Program-made: the position numbers and the translations under genes | Source of the DNA: Pseudomonas libanensis | Lineage (GTDB): Bacteria; Pseudomonadota; Gammaproteobacteria; Pseudomonadales; Pseudomonadaceae | Length of the DNA: 64,000 nt | Assembly (NCBI RefSeq): GCF_001439685.1 | Contig: NZ_JYLH01000012.1 | Location: 1-64,000, forward strand | Reading direction: 5' to 3' | Notes under the pieces: generated by a model | Database searches by the model: none | Seen by the model: only the letters and a program-made list of their open reading frames with translations | Told to the model about the DNA's origin: nothing | In this document: one piece after another, positions 9,443 through 17,485 of the stretch | Layout of the letters: each line of letters begins with the position of its first letter | How positions within the stretch are numbered: position 1 is the first letter of the stretch

Positions 9443-10249
9443 ATGAACGACTTCAACACCCTCGAACTGATCACCGACAGCCGTGGCTTTGCCACGCTGT
9501 GGCTCAGTCGTGAAGCCAAGAACAACGCGTTCAACGCCGAGATGATCCGCGAACTGATCATTGCCCTGGACCGGGTGCAAGGCGACCCGTCCCTGCGTTT
9601 TTTGATCTTGCGCGGGCGCGGCAAGCATTTCAGTGCCGGCGCCGACCTGGCCTGGATGCAGCAATCGGCCGAGCTGGACTACCACACCAACCTGGACGAC
9701 GCCCGTGAACTGGCGGAGCTGATGTATAACCTGTCCAAGCTGAAAATCCCCTCGCTGGCCGTGGTGCAAGGCGCGGCCTACGGTGGCGCCCTGGGCCTGA
9801 TCAGTTGCTGTGACATGGCCATTGGCGCCGATGATGCGCAGTTCTGTTTGTCGGAAGTGCGCATCGGCCTGGCGCCAGCGGTGATCAGCCCCTTCGTGGT
9901 GCAGGCCATCGGCCAACGCACTGCCCGTCGTTATGCCCTGACGGCCGAGCGGTTCGGCGGCCAGCGAGCACGGGAAATCGGCTTGCTGGCAGAAAGTTAT
10001 CCGGCCGAAACCCTGGATCAGCAGGTGGACCAGTGGGTCGAAAACCTGCTGCAAAACAGCCCGGCGGCGATGCGCGCCAGTAAGGACTTACTGCGTGAAG
10101 TGGGTAACGGAGCTCTCACGCCTGCGCTGCGACGTTATTGCGAAAACGCCATCGCACGCATTCGGGTGAGCGCCGAGGGCCAGGAAGGTTTGCGTGCGTT
10201 CCTGCAAAAGCGTGCGCCGAGCTGGCAAGCCCAGGAGCCGCGTTCATGA
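9443..10249 (+). CDS. liuC: 3-methylglutaconyl-CoA hydratase (enoyl-CoA hydratase family)
   Basis: A 268-residue crotonase-fold protein hydrating 3-methylglutaconyl-CoA to HMG-CoA. GRGKHFSAGADLAWMQ forms part of the CoA/oxyanion site and VVQGAAYGGALGLISCCDMA the second oxyanion region. A GGAGAT site precedes the ATG after the REPIN. Its stop overlaps the liuD start (ATGA), so translation of the two is coupled. The assignment within the crotonase family rests on its place between liuB and liuD. Confidence 0.94.
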   Translation: MNDFNTLELITDSRGFATLWLSREAKNNAFNAEMIRELIIALDRVQGDPSLRFLILRGRGKHFSAGADLAWMQQSAELDYHTNLDDARELAELMYNLSKLKIPSLAVVQGAAYGGALGLISCCDMAIGADDAQFCLSEVRIGLAPAVISPFVVQAIGQRTARRYALTAERFGGQRAREIGLLAESYPAETLDQQVDQWVENLLQNSPAAMRASKDLLREVGNGALTPALRRYCENAIARIRVSAEGQEGLRAFLQKRAPSWQAQEPRS

Positions 10250-12171
10250 GCACACTCACCACCGTACTGGTGGCCAACCGTGGCGAGATTGCCTGCCGGG
10301 TCATGCGCACCGCCAAGGCCATGGGCCTGACCACCGTGGCCGTGCACAGCGCCATCGACCGCGATGCGCGCCATAGTCGCGAGGCGGACATCCGTGTCGA
10401 CCTGGGCGGCAGCAAAGCCACCGACAGCTACCTGCAAATCGACAAACTGATCGCCGCCGCCCACGCCAGCGGCGCCCAGGCAATCCACCCGGGCTACGGC
10501 TTCCTCTCGGAAAACGCTGGCTTCGCCCGTGCCATCGAGGCCGCCGGCTTGATTTTCCTCGGCCCGCCTGCCTCGGCCATCGACGCCATGGGCAGCAAAT
10601 CGGCGGCCAAGGCCCTGATGGAAACCGCTGGCGTGCCCCTGGTGCCGGGTTACCACGGCGAGGCCCAGGACCTGGAAACCTTCCGCGCCGCCTGTGAGCG
10701 TATCGGCTACCCGGTGCTGCTCAAGGCCACGGCCGGCGGCGGCGGCAAGGGCATGAAGGTGGTCGAGGATGTCAGTCAATTGGCCGAAGCCCTGGCCTCT
10801 GCCCAGCGCGAAGCGCTGTCATCCTTCGGCAATGGGCAGATGCTGGTGGAGAAATACCTGCTCAAGCCACGGCATGTCGAGATCCAGGTGTTTGCCGACC
10901 AGCATGGCCACTGCCTGTACCTCAATGAGCGCGACTGCTCGATCCAGCGTCGCCACCAAAAGGTCGTCGAAGAAGCCCCGGCGCCGGGCTTAAGTGTCGA
11001 GCAACGCAAGGCCATGGGCGAAGCAGCCGTGCGTGCGGCCCAGGCCATCGGTTATGTCGGCGCGGGTACGGTGGAATTTCTGCTGGATGCCCGTGGCGAG
11101 TTTTTCTTCATGGAGATGAACACGCGACTGCAAGTGGAACACCCGGTGACCGAGGCCATCACCGGTCTCGACCTGGTGGCCTGGCAGATCCGGGTGGCCC
11201 AGGGCGAGGCGCTGCCTATCACTCAAGACCAGGTGCCGTTGATCGGCCATGCGATTGAAGTGCGGCTGTATGCCGAAGATCCGGCCAATGACTTCCTGCC
11301 GGCCACCGGGCACCTGGCGCTGTACCGCGAGTCCGACCCAGGCCCGGGCCGCCGGGTGGACAGCGGTGTCGAGCAAGGCGACGACGTGTCGCCCTTCTAC
11401 GACCCAATGCTCGGCAAGCTGATTGCCTGGGGCGAAGACCGTGAACAGGCGCGTTTGCGGTTACTGAGCATGCTCGATGAATTTGCGGTCGGTGGGCTCA
11501 AGACTAACCTGGGTTTTCTGCGACGCATCATCGGTCATCCCGCGTTTGCGGCAGCCGAACTGGATACCGGCTTTATCCCGCGCTACCAGGAAGAGCTGTT
11601 GCCAGAGCCCGGCGCATTGAGCGACGCGTTCTGGCAGGCGGCGGGCTCGGCGTTTATGCAGAGCCTGCCGATGGGCGATGGCCCGTGGGCCAATAACCAG
11701 GGTTTTCGTGCGGGCCTGCCGGCCGAGGTTTCGCTGCACCTGAGCTGCAATGGGCAGGATCGGCTGGTGACATTATCGGGGCACGCGCCACAGCTGTGCG
11801 GTGAGCAATTGCTGATCGAGCACCAAGGGGTGCGCCGTGCTCACCTGGCGGTCCGCAACGCAGGCAGCCTGTACCTGCGTTGGGACGGTGAGACGCATGC
11901 GGTCAGCCTGTTCGATCCGATTGCGGCGGTGGAGGCCGGGCAATCCCATCAAGGCGGTCTTAGCGCTCCGATGAACGGCAGCATCGTGCGCGTGTTGGTA
12001 GAGGTAGGCCAAACCGTCGAGGCTGGCACTCAACTAGTAGTGCTGGAAGCCATGAAGATGGAACACAGCATCCGTGCGCCCCAGGCTGGGGTGGTCAAGG
12101 CACTGTTCTGCCTGGAAGGTGAAATGGTGGCTGAAGGCAGCGCGTTGGTGGAGCTTGAAACGGCCGGCTAG
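10246..12171 (+). CDS. liuD: methylcrotonoyl-CoA carboxylase, biotin-containing subunit
   Basis: A 641-residue biotin-dependent carboxylase alpha subunit. It has the biotin carboxylase N-domain (VLVANRGEIACRVMRTAKAMG), the ATP-grasp glycine loop KATAGGGGKGMKVV, the FMEMNTRLQVEHPVTE active-site segment, and a C-terminal biotinyl domain. The biotin-accepting Lys lies in VLEAMKMEHS, about residue 604. The start at 10246 overlaps the liuC stop; longer upstream starts in the frame are not family-like. Its 3' end overlaps the converging repressor gene by four bases. It works as a complex with LiuB. Confidence 0.97.
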   Translation: MSTLTTVLVANRGEIACRVMRTAKAMGLTTVAVHSAIDRDARHSREADIRVDLGGSKATDSYLQIDKLIAAAHASGAQAIHPGYGFLSENAGFARAIEAAGLIFLGPPASAIDAMGSKSAAKALMETAGVPLVPGYHGEAQDLETFRAACERIGYPVLLKATAGGGGKGMKVVEDVSQLAEALASAQREALSSFGNGQMLVEKYLLKPRHVEIQVFADQHGHCLYLNERDCSIQRRHQKVVEEAPAPGLSVEQRKAMGEAAVRAAQAIGYVGAGTVEFLLDARGEFFFMEMNTRLQVEHPVTEAITGLDLVAWQIRVAQGEALPITQDQVPLIGHAIEVRLYAEDPANDFLPATGHLALYRESDPGPGRRVDSGVEQGDDVSPFYDPMLGKLIAWGEDREQARLRLLSMLDEFAVGGLKTNLGFLRRIIGHPAFAAAELDTGFIPRYQEELLPEPGALSDAFWQAAGSAFMQSLPMGDGPWANNQGFRAGLPAEVSLHLSCNGQDRLVTLSGHAPQLCGEQLLIEHQGVRRAHLAVRNAGSLYLRWDGETHAVSLFDPIAAVEAGQSHQGGLSAPMNGSIVRVLVEVGQTVEAGTQLVVLEAMKMEHSIRAPQAGVVKALFCLEGEMVAEGSALVELETAG

Positions 12172-12803
12172 AACTTCGCCGTGGCTTGCACCACCACCCC
12201 CAGGATGCGGCAATCCTCGGTGAGCAGCGCCTTGGGGTAAGTGGGATTGAGCGGCACCAGGTAACGCTGGCCGCTTTCTTCCTGCAATTGGCGAAAGGTC
12301 GCCTGGGGGCTGCCAGCCCATTGGGCAACCACCAGTTTGCCGGGTTCGGGCTCGATGGCCGGGTCCACCAGGATCATCATCCCGGCACCGATGCTCAGGC
12401 CCGTGGGGGCAGTCATGGCATCGCTCGTCACTGGTAGCCAGAACGCCTTGCCCTGAGCGTGGTAATCGGTCAATTCGTAGCGACTCGTTCCATAGGCAGC
12501 CCGCTCTTCGCGCAACTCACACGCCTGCTTCCAGTCGCTGACCGGGTAGCGGAAATACGGGTTGTAGCGTCGTTCCAACGCCGCCTCTGTTGCGGCCCGC
12601 TCGCGAATTTCGAGCGCCACTTCCAGGTCCCCCAACCCCAGTTCCGCGAGCACCCGGTTCATGTCCGCCAGGCTCGGTACGCGGCGCTTGTTGAGCCAGT
12701 GGCCGACACCGCCCTGGGACATGCCCAGGCGCTCCGCCAGTTCGCCTTGCGTGACCTTGCGGTCTTTCATGTTGGCCTTGACCAATGCTATCCAGTTATC
12801 CAT
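12168..12803 (-). CDS. HTH/S24-type repressor lacking its autocleavage residues
   Basis: A 211-residue lambda-CI/P22-C2-like protein. Residues about 10-60 form an XRE helix-turn-helix (KVTQGELAERLGMSQGGVGHWLNKRR), and the C-terminal half is a peptidase S24 fold. Where P22 C2 has GDSMTAP this protein has SDAMTAP, so the nucleophilic Ser is Ala. Where CI-like proteins have TFKKL it has TFRQL, so the general-base Lys is Arg. It should bind DNA but not self-cleave. The ATG at 12803 is preferred to a TTG at 12815. It is divergent from a DUF3077-like gene and is probably a domesticated phage-type regulator, related in form to PrtR. Confidence 0.85.
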   Translation of the reverse strand: MDNWIALVKANMKDRKVTQGELAERLGMSQGGVGHWLNKRRVPSLADMNRVLAELGLGDLEVALEIRERAATEAALERRYNPYFRYPVSDWKQACELREERAAYGTSRYELTDYHAQGKAFWLPVTSDAMTAPTGLSIGAGMMILVDPAIEPEPGKLVVAQWAGSPQATFRQLQEESGQRYLVPLNPTYPKALLTEDCRILGVVVQATAKF

Positions 12804-12933
12804 GGCGCCTGACAATACGGCACGTGTTTTTCAGGGCAATAAACAGTTTGTAGTAATCCATAAAACGACATAAATACGATACGTACTATCATCAAGCCTA
12901 AGGATTTCGACACCCACCGGAGTACTGCCGCTT

Positions 12934-13284
12934 ATGACGAACAGCCCGTATCCATTGCCCGAAACACCTGAGCACATTGAATTGCACGACATGCACAACA
13001 GCGCTGCGGCCCAGCGCGCGCTGGACTATTACTTGAAAGAAGAGATGTCGGCGCCGGCCCAGGATGACGCCATGTTCCTGATCAAACCGGGCATCAGCCA
13101 GGAGGAAGCCTTGGTGCATGCCTCGGACCTGTTGCGCAGTGCAGCGGCAACCGCCTATGAATCAGCGTGCAGCCATCAAGGCAATCAACGCGACCTGGCG
13201 TTTTCCGTGGTGTATTTGATTGATATGGCAAAGGCGATGGTGGAGCGGTCATTGCAAGGGCCAGTGGCCAAGGCGAACGCGTAA
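12934..13284 (+). CDS. small DUF3077/DUF6124-like protein
   Basis: A 116-residue soluble acidic protein without signal peptide or membrane segment. The segment MFLIKPGISQEEALVHASDLLRSA is typical of the small Pseudomonas proteins of the DUF3077 type (family name from memory). The function is unknown. CCGGAG precedes the ATG. It is divergent from the S24-type repressor with a 130-base shared region, so that repressor may control it. Its stop lies about 50 bases before the Fur box of the PrrF RNA. Confidence 0.75.
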   Translation: MTNSPYPLPETPEHIELHDMHNSAAAQRALDYYLKEEMSAPAQDDAMFLIKPGISQEEALVHASDLLRSAAATAYESACSHQGNQRDLAFSVVYLIDMAKAMVERSLQGPVAKANA

Positions 13285-13334
13285 CAGGCGTCAAGGAAAA
13301 ATATTTCTATCCCACGGATAAAAATATTTGACTT

Positions 13335-13353
13335 GCAAATGATAATGATTATT
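13335..13353. promoter_or_regulatory. Fur box overlapping the prrF promoter
   Basis: GCAAATGATAATGATTATT matches the 19-base Fur consensus GATAATGATAATCATTATC at 15 positions. It covers the spacer and -10 region of a promoter with TTGACT at 13328-13333 and TATTAT at 13350-13355. Ferric-loaded Fur would therefore block transcription starting near 13362. Confidence 0.88.
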
Positions 13354-13361
13354 ATTGGACC

Positions 13362-13476
13362 CAGCTGATCGCGAGATCAGTCGATAGACCAAGAGACCTT
13401 AGGTCGGACTCTTGGAATATCTCCTCATCAGGCTAATCACGGTTTTTGACCCGGCTCTTTGGCCGGGTCTTTTTTT
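13362..13476 (+). ncRNA. prrF: PrrF-type iron-responsive small RNA
   Basis: About 115 bases. The RNA opens with GATCGCGAGATCAG and contains the highly conserved PrrF core TATCTCCTCATCAGGCTAAT around 13418-13437, followed by CACGGTTTTTGACCCGG. It ends in the hairpin GACCCGGC/GCCGGGTC (13448-13469) with seven T. PrrF RNAs pair with mRNAs of dispensable iron-containing proteins (sodB, acnA, sdh in P. aeruginosa) when iron is scarce. A Fur box sits on the promoter. Only one copy is present; the P. aeruginosa tandem is not seen, so a second copy is expected elsewhere. A 63-codon open frame overlapping it is not a gene. Confidence 0.93.
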
Positions 13477-13748
13477 GCCAGTTTCCCTGGCGTGGCTTCA
13501 GGCTAATGAAGACTGTGTGTTGCTTGATGGCGCGCATGGTAGCAAAAGACTATCGCCTAAAGAAAGCCACTCGACTGCTCTAGCCCGGATCTTTGCGATT
13601 TAGCGCTTGAGAATCAATCTCATAGACTCTAAGCTGCGGCGGCGTCAGGGATGACGCCCCCTCCCCCGTGCAACAATTTTGCATCCAGGTTTTGCCTGAC
13701 GCCTGTGTAATATAGCCGCGACATCACTCATATTCAGGCAACCAGACT
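13477..13748. other. intergenic region before the M14 carboxypeptidase
   Basis: No gene is supported. A short dyad GGCGTCA/TGACGCC (13641-13658) is present without a T tract. The promoter of the carboxypeptidase gene must lie here but I cannot name it. Confidence 0.4.
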
Positions 13749-14900
13749 ATGACCGTGGCCTTGACCTCCATCAAGATCAGCACCGACTTCGACAGCGGCA
13801 ACATCCAGGTCCTGGATGCCAGCGATGCCTATCAGTTGTTGCTGGCAATCAAACCCGATACCCGCAGCGATCACTTCCAATGGTTCCACTTCAAGGCCGA
13901 AGGCATGCACGTGGGGCATACCCACACCTTTCGCCTGAGCAACGCGGGTCGCTCTTCCTATAGACATGCCTGGAGCGGGTACAACGCCGTGGCGTCCTAC
14001 GACCATATCAACTGGTTCCGGGTGCCGACGCGCTTTGACGGCGAGATCCTGCACATTACCCTCCAGACCCGGGAAAAACACGTCTGGTTTGCCTATTTCG
14101 AACCCTACAGCCGTGAACGCCACGACTGGCTGATCGATCAAGCCCTGAAGTACGCCGGCGTCACCCTGCTCGCCACCGGCAAGAGCGCCGAAGGCCGCGA
14201 TATCCAACTGCTACGACGGGGCAAAGGGGGCGAAGGTCGCCGCAAGGTGTGGATCATTGCCCAGCAACACCCCGGCGAGCACATGGCCGAATGGTTCATG
14301 GAAGGCGTGATCGAACGTCTGCAACAGGACGGCGACGACGAGCTGAAAAAGCTGCTGGCCGTGGCTGACCTGTACCTGGTCCCGAACATGAACCCCGATG
14401 GCGCCTTCCATGGCCACCTGCGCACCAACGCCATGGGCCAGGACCTCAACCGCGCCTGGCAAAACGCCAGCCAGGAACTCAGCCCGGAAGTTCTGTTCGT
14501 CCAGCAACAGATGGAAAAATACGGCGTGGACCTGTTCCTTGATATCCACGGCGACGAAGAGATCCCCTATGTCTTCACCGCTGGCTGCGAAGGCAACCCC
14601 GGCTACACACCGCGCATCGAAGCCCTGGAAAAACACTTCCGCCGCCATCTGAGCCACCTGACCCGGGACTTCCAGACCACCCACGGCTACACCCGCGACC
14701 TGCCGGGCGAAGCCAACATGACCTTGGCCTGCAACGCGGTTGGTGAGAAGTATGACTGCCTGTCCCTGACCCTGGAGATGCCCTTCAAGGACAACGACGA
14801 CGCACCCAACCTGCGCACCGGTTGGTCAGGCGATCGCTCGAAACAGCTGGGCAAGGACGTCTTGAGCAGCGTCGCTGATATCGTCGGCCTGTTGCGTTAA
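13749..14900 (+). CDS. M14-family cytosolic-type zinc carboxypeptidase
   Basis: A 383-residue metallopeptidase of the Nna1/AGBL-like cytosolic carboxypeptidase branch. An N-terminal beta domain (about 1-120) precedes the catalytic domain. Zinc ligands appear in QQHPGEHMAEW (HxxE) and FLDIHGDEEIPYVF (third His). NMNPDGAFHGHLRTNAMGQDLNR carries the substrate-binding Asn-Arg, and LTLEMPF the catalytic Glu. No signal peptide is visible, so it should act in the cytoplasm. The substrate of bacterial members is not settled. A REP hairpin separates it from the converging cytochrome b561 gene. Confidence 0.92.
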   Translation: MTVALTSIKISTDFDSGNIQVLDASDAYQLLLAIKPDTRSDHFQWFHFKAEGMHVGHTHTFRLSNAGRSSYRHAWSGYNAVASYDHINWFRVPTRFDGEILHITLQTREKHVWFAYFEPYSRERHDWLIDQALKYAGVTLLATGKSAEGRDIQLLRRGKGGEGRRKVWIIAQQHPGEHMAEWFMEGVIERLQQDGDDELKKLLAVADLYLVPNMNPDGAFHGHLRTNAMGQDLNRAWQNASQELSPEVLFVQQQMEKYGVDLFLDIHGDEEIPYVFTAGCEGNPGYTPRIEALEKHFRRHLSHLTRDFQTTHGYTRDLPGEANMTLACNAVGEKYDCLSLTLEMPFKDNDDAPNLRTGWSGDRSKQLGKDVLSSVADIVGLLR

Positions 14901-14905
14901 GCACG

Positions 14906-14927
14906 TGTGGCGAGCTTGCTCGCCACA
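14906..14927. repeat. single REP palindrome between converging genes
   Basis: TGTGGCGAGCTTGCTCGCCA with flanking CA forms a nine-base-pair stem with a TT centre. Set between two convergent stops, it may act as a bidirectional terminator. Confidence 0.75.
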
Positions 14928-14934
14928 AAAGCCA

Positions 14935-15474
14935 TCAGCCCTTGGTGCCGGTCATGCTTTGCAAGACACCATCGCGGCGGATCAAACCGTGGATCAACGC
15001 CGCCGCCAAGTGCACCAGTACCGTGAGAAACAACAGGTAGGCGAGATAGCCGTGAGCCTTGCGCAACAGCGCAAACAACGGCGCATTCGCCCCCACCAGC
15101 GCGGGCAGTTGCACGCTACTGCTGAGCATCACCGGATCACCGGCGGCCGAAATCATCGCCCAGCCCAGCAGCGGCAACACCAGCATCAACGCATACAGCA
15201 GCACATGGGAAGCCTTGGCCGCCAGGACTTGCCACGCGGGCAAATCCGCTGGCAGCGGCGGCTGTCGTGTGCAAAAGCGCACCACCAACCGCACGATCAC
15301 CAGGGCCAGGATCGCGATCCCCAGCGGCTTGTGCAGGTGGATCAACCACTCATGGCGCTCAGATACTGACGCGGCCAACCCCGCGCCGATAAACAGCATG
15401 GCAATGATCATCAGCGCCATCAGCCAGTGCAGCAGACGTGCCAGGGGGGCAAAAAAGCGGGGCTGGGCATTCAT
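14935..15474 (-). CDS. cytochrome b561 (paired with catalase-like peroxidase)
   Basis: A 179-residue four-helix membrane b-type cytochrome. His residues that can ligate haem lie in FFAPLARLLHWLMAL (helix 1), SERHEWLIHLHKPLG, and near the C-terminus KAHGYLAYLLFLTVLVHLAAALIHG. Its ATG overlaps the stop of the upstream peroxidase gene (ATGA), so the two are translationally coupled. It probably passes electrons from the quinone pool to the peroxidase (inference from the conserved pairing). Confidence 0.93.
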   Translation of the reverse strand: MNAQPRFFAPLARLLHWLMALMIIAMLFIGAGLAASVSERHEWLIHLHKPLGIAILALVIVRLVVRFCTRQPPLPADLPAWQVLAAKASHVLLYALMLVLPLLGWAMISAAGDPVMLSSSVQLPALVGANAPLFALLRKAHGYLAYLLFLTVLVHLAAALIHGLIRRDGVLQSMTGTKG

Positions 15475-16553
15475 GGCTGCGACTCCTGGGGGGCGCTGTG
15501 CAACGGGCTGACTTCACCGGCGCGGCGCAGGTACGAACTGGCATACGCGGCGGAGCGGGCAGCCAGCAACGGGTCATTGGAGGCCTCGATGCCGCTGGGC
15601 AAAATCAGCGGGTCAAAGTTGATATCGCGGCAATCACCGTCTGCCTGTGGCTGGCTGCTTTGCAGCACCAGGGTGCCGGCGTTCAGCACCCTGTGCTCGC
15701 CGGCCCAGGTCTTGCTCGCGTCATCCAGCGGGTCACCGGGGTTGGCCAGGGTCATGTTCAATTGCCAACGCAACGGCCCCGCTGCGAGGCGTTGCACCAG
15801 ATCTTTCTCGAGGAAATCGGCGCCACCCGGCGCGGTATCGCCCGGTGCGTCCTGGCTGAGCGGCACCACGCCCCACCGCACGGCCTGGCGTTTGCCATCG
15901 GCGCTCACCAGGTAAAACGCATTGATGCCGTTATAGGTTTCAGTCGCGTAACTGGCCGATGGTTTGGCGGTCTTGACCCACGCCAGGAACGGCGCCGTCT
16001 CCGGGTGCGCGGCAAAAAATGCCGGCATATTGGCCGGGTTCGGCTTGCCAGTGGCCGGATCGGGCGCGCCCGCCTTAAGCAGTTGGTAGAAAGCCTCGGG
16101 AGTGCCCACCGGGAACACCGGCATGCTGTTCATCCCGGTACGCCACTGCTGGCCGTTGGCTTGGCCGAATTGCACGGCAAAACTGCGGATCGGCACACTG
16201 CTGTCCGGTGCATAAGGGTTGCCGCTGGGCAAGGCAAAGCGGCCGATGACCGGGGTCTTGTCCGCGCTGAACACTTGGGCACTGGAGTACGCACGCGCCT
16301 CGGCACTGCTCTCGAAGTAACCGGCCACGCACACGCCCTTGGCGTGGTTACGGCGAAAGCCGGGGTGCACGCCGTTATTGGCTTCCAGGGCGTTGACCAA
16401 GGTCTTTGGCCGCAGGCGTTGTGGGTCGAGGGTGCCGTTGACGTAGGCAAATGCCCCCACCACCACCGCCACCACGCCCCCTATACACGCCAGCCTGACG
16501 AGCACACTTGTAGTACCAAGAGGCGGACGCGGCGGTAAAGAGTGATCAACCAT
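15471..16553 (-). CDS. catalase-family (SrpA-like) peroxidase, membrane anchored
   Basis: A 360-residue haem protein of the small catalase-related group. A single N-terminal membrane anchor (about residues 17-38, VLVRLACIGGVVAVVVGAFA) is followed by a periplasmic catalase-like domain. GVHPGFRRNHAKGVCVAGYF holds the distal His region and RSFAVQFGQANGQQWRTGMN the conserved core. GGAG lies six bases before the ATG. It is co-translated with cytochrome b561. Upstream, GGAATAA-N14-CGTCT matches the promoter of the nearby ECF sigma gene, so it is a likely target of that sigma factor. Confidence 0.9.
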   Translation of the reverse strand: MVDHSLPPRPPLGTTSVLVRLACIGGVVAVVVGAFAYVNGTLDPQRLRPKTLVNALEANNGVHPGFRRNHAKGVCVAGYFESSAEARAYSSAQVFSADKTPVIGRFALPSGNPYAPDSSVPIRSFAVQFGQANGQQWRTGMNSMPVFPVGTPEAFYQLLKAGAPDPATGKPNPANMPAFFAAHPETAPFLAWVKTAKPSASYATETYNGINAFYLVSADGKRQAVRWGVVPLSQDAPGDTAPGGADFLEKDLVQRLAAGPLRWQLNMTLANPGDPLDDASKTWAGEHRVLNAGTLVLQSSQPQADGDCRDINFDPLILPSGIEASNDPLLAARSAAYASSYLRRAGEVSPLHSAPQESQP

Positions 16554-16594
16554 AAAAAACTCCAGGGCCCGTGGCCACAGGGGAAAAGTGTCAT

Positions 16595-16621
16595 GAGACG
16601 AATCTCACGCAGGCTTATTCC
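16595..16621 (-). promoter_or_regulatory. ECF-type promoter of the catalase/cytochrome b561 operon
   Basis: On the minus strand GGAATAA (16621-16615), a 14-base spacer and CGTCT (16600-16596) are found about 42 bases before the peroxidase ATG. Sequence and spacing are identical to those upstream of the ECF sigma gene at 20569. Confidence 0.8.
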
Positions 16622-16673
16622 CCCTTCACTGTAGTTTTTTTGTAGCAGAGGCACAGAAAGATCCTCTCCTGCC

Positions 16674-17438
16674 CTAGGGCTGGTTAAACAATGGCTGTCG
16701 TTTGTGAAGAAATGCCTGCATGCCTTCTTGCTGATCAGGCGTGGCGAACAGGCCATGGAACAACCTACGCTCATGACGCACCCCTTCGTGCAATCCGACC
16801 TCCAGGGATTGTTCCACCGCCTCCCGTGCCGCGCGGGTGGCCGTTCGAGAAAAGGAGGCAATTTGTGCCGCCACTGCCAGTACCTCATCCAGTAGGTTCG
16901 CCGCCGGGTAAACGCGAGACACCAACCCTGCCTGCTCGGCTTCCTGGGCGGTCATCGCCCGCCCCGTCAATACCAGGTCCATGGCCTTGGCCTTGCCGAT
17001 CAAGCCCGTTAAACGTTGGGTCGCCCCCATGCCCGGAATAACGCCCAACCTGATTTCTGGCTGGGCAAAGGTGGCGGTATCAGCGGCGAAAATCATGTCG
17101 CACATCATCGCCAGTTCACAGCCCCCGCCGAACGCATAACCTGTCACTGCGGCAATCGTGGGTGTGCGCAAACGAGTGAAGCCCTCCCAACCGGCGAAGT
17201 AGTCTTCGTTGAGCATGTCCAGATAGGACTTACCGTTCATCTCTTTGATATCGGCCCCCGCCGCAAAAAACTCAGGGGTCCCCGTAATGACAAAACACCC
17301 CACCCCCAGGTCTTGGTCCAATACAGCCAACTGGCCGATCAATTCCGTCATCATCGCCGAGCTCAGCGCGTTTTTGGCTTCAGGGCGGTTGAGTTTGATC
17401 AAGACCACCCGATCATGACGTTCCACTAAAATGTTCAT
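16674..17438 (-). CDS. enoyl-CoA hydratase/isomerase family protein
   Basis: A 254-residue crotonase-fold protein. TPEFFAAGADIKEMNGKSY gives the first oxyanion segment, TGYAFGGGCELAMMCDMIFA the second, with Glu positions as in classical enoyl-CoA hydratases (E in PEIRLGVIPGMGATQRLTG). The ATG at 17438 has GGAG at proper spacing; the ATG at 17444 would sit on top of that site. It follows the membrane reductase gene by 47 bases on the same strand and probably forms a three-gene unit with it and the adenylation protein. The role there is unknown. Confidence 0.9.
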   Translation of the reverse strand: MNILVERHDRVVLIKLNRPEAKNALSSAMMTELIGQLAVLDQDLGVGCFVITGTPEFFAAGADIKEMNGKSYLDMLNEDYFAGWEGFTRLRTPTIAAVTGYAFGGGCELAMMCDMIFAADTATFAQPEIRLGVIPGMGATQRLTGLIGKAKAMDLVLTGRAMTAQEAEQAGLVSRVYPAANLLDEVLAVAAQIASFSRTATRAAREAVEQSLEVGLHEGVRHERRLFHGLFATPDQQEGMQAFLHKRQPLFNQP

Positions 17439-17485
17439 AGGCATCTCCAGTGATGTAATAGGTGTCGCTCATACTTAAGGCCGTC

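Noticed and set aside
12878..12890. GATA-N5-TATC dyad as operator of the S24-type repressor
   Set aside because: Only four bases per arm pair and the centre is not symmetric; suggestive by position but too weak to list as a feature.
13412..13603. 63-codon frame overlapping the PrrF RNA
   Set aside because: The conserved feature here is the RNA core and terminator; the frame lacks a ribosome site.
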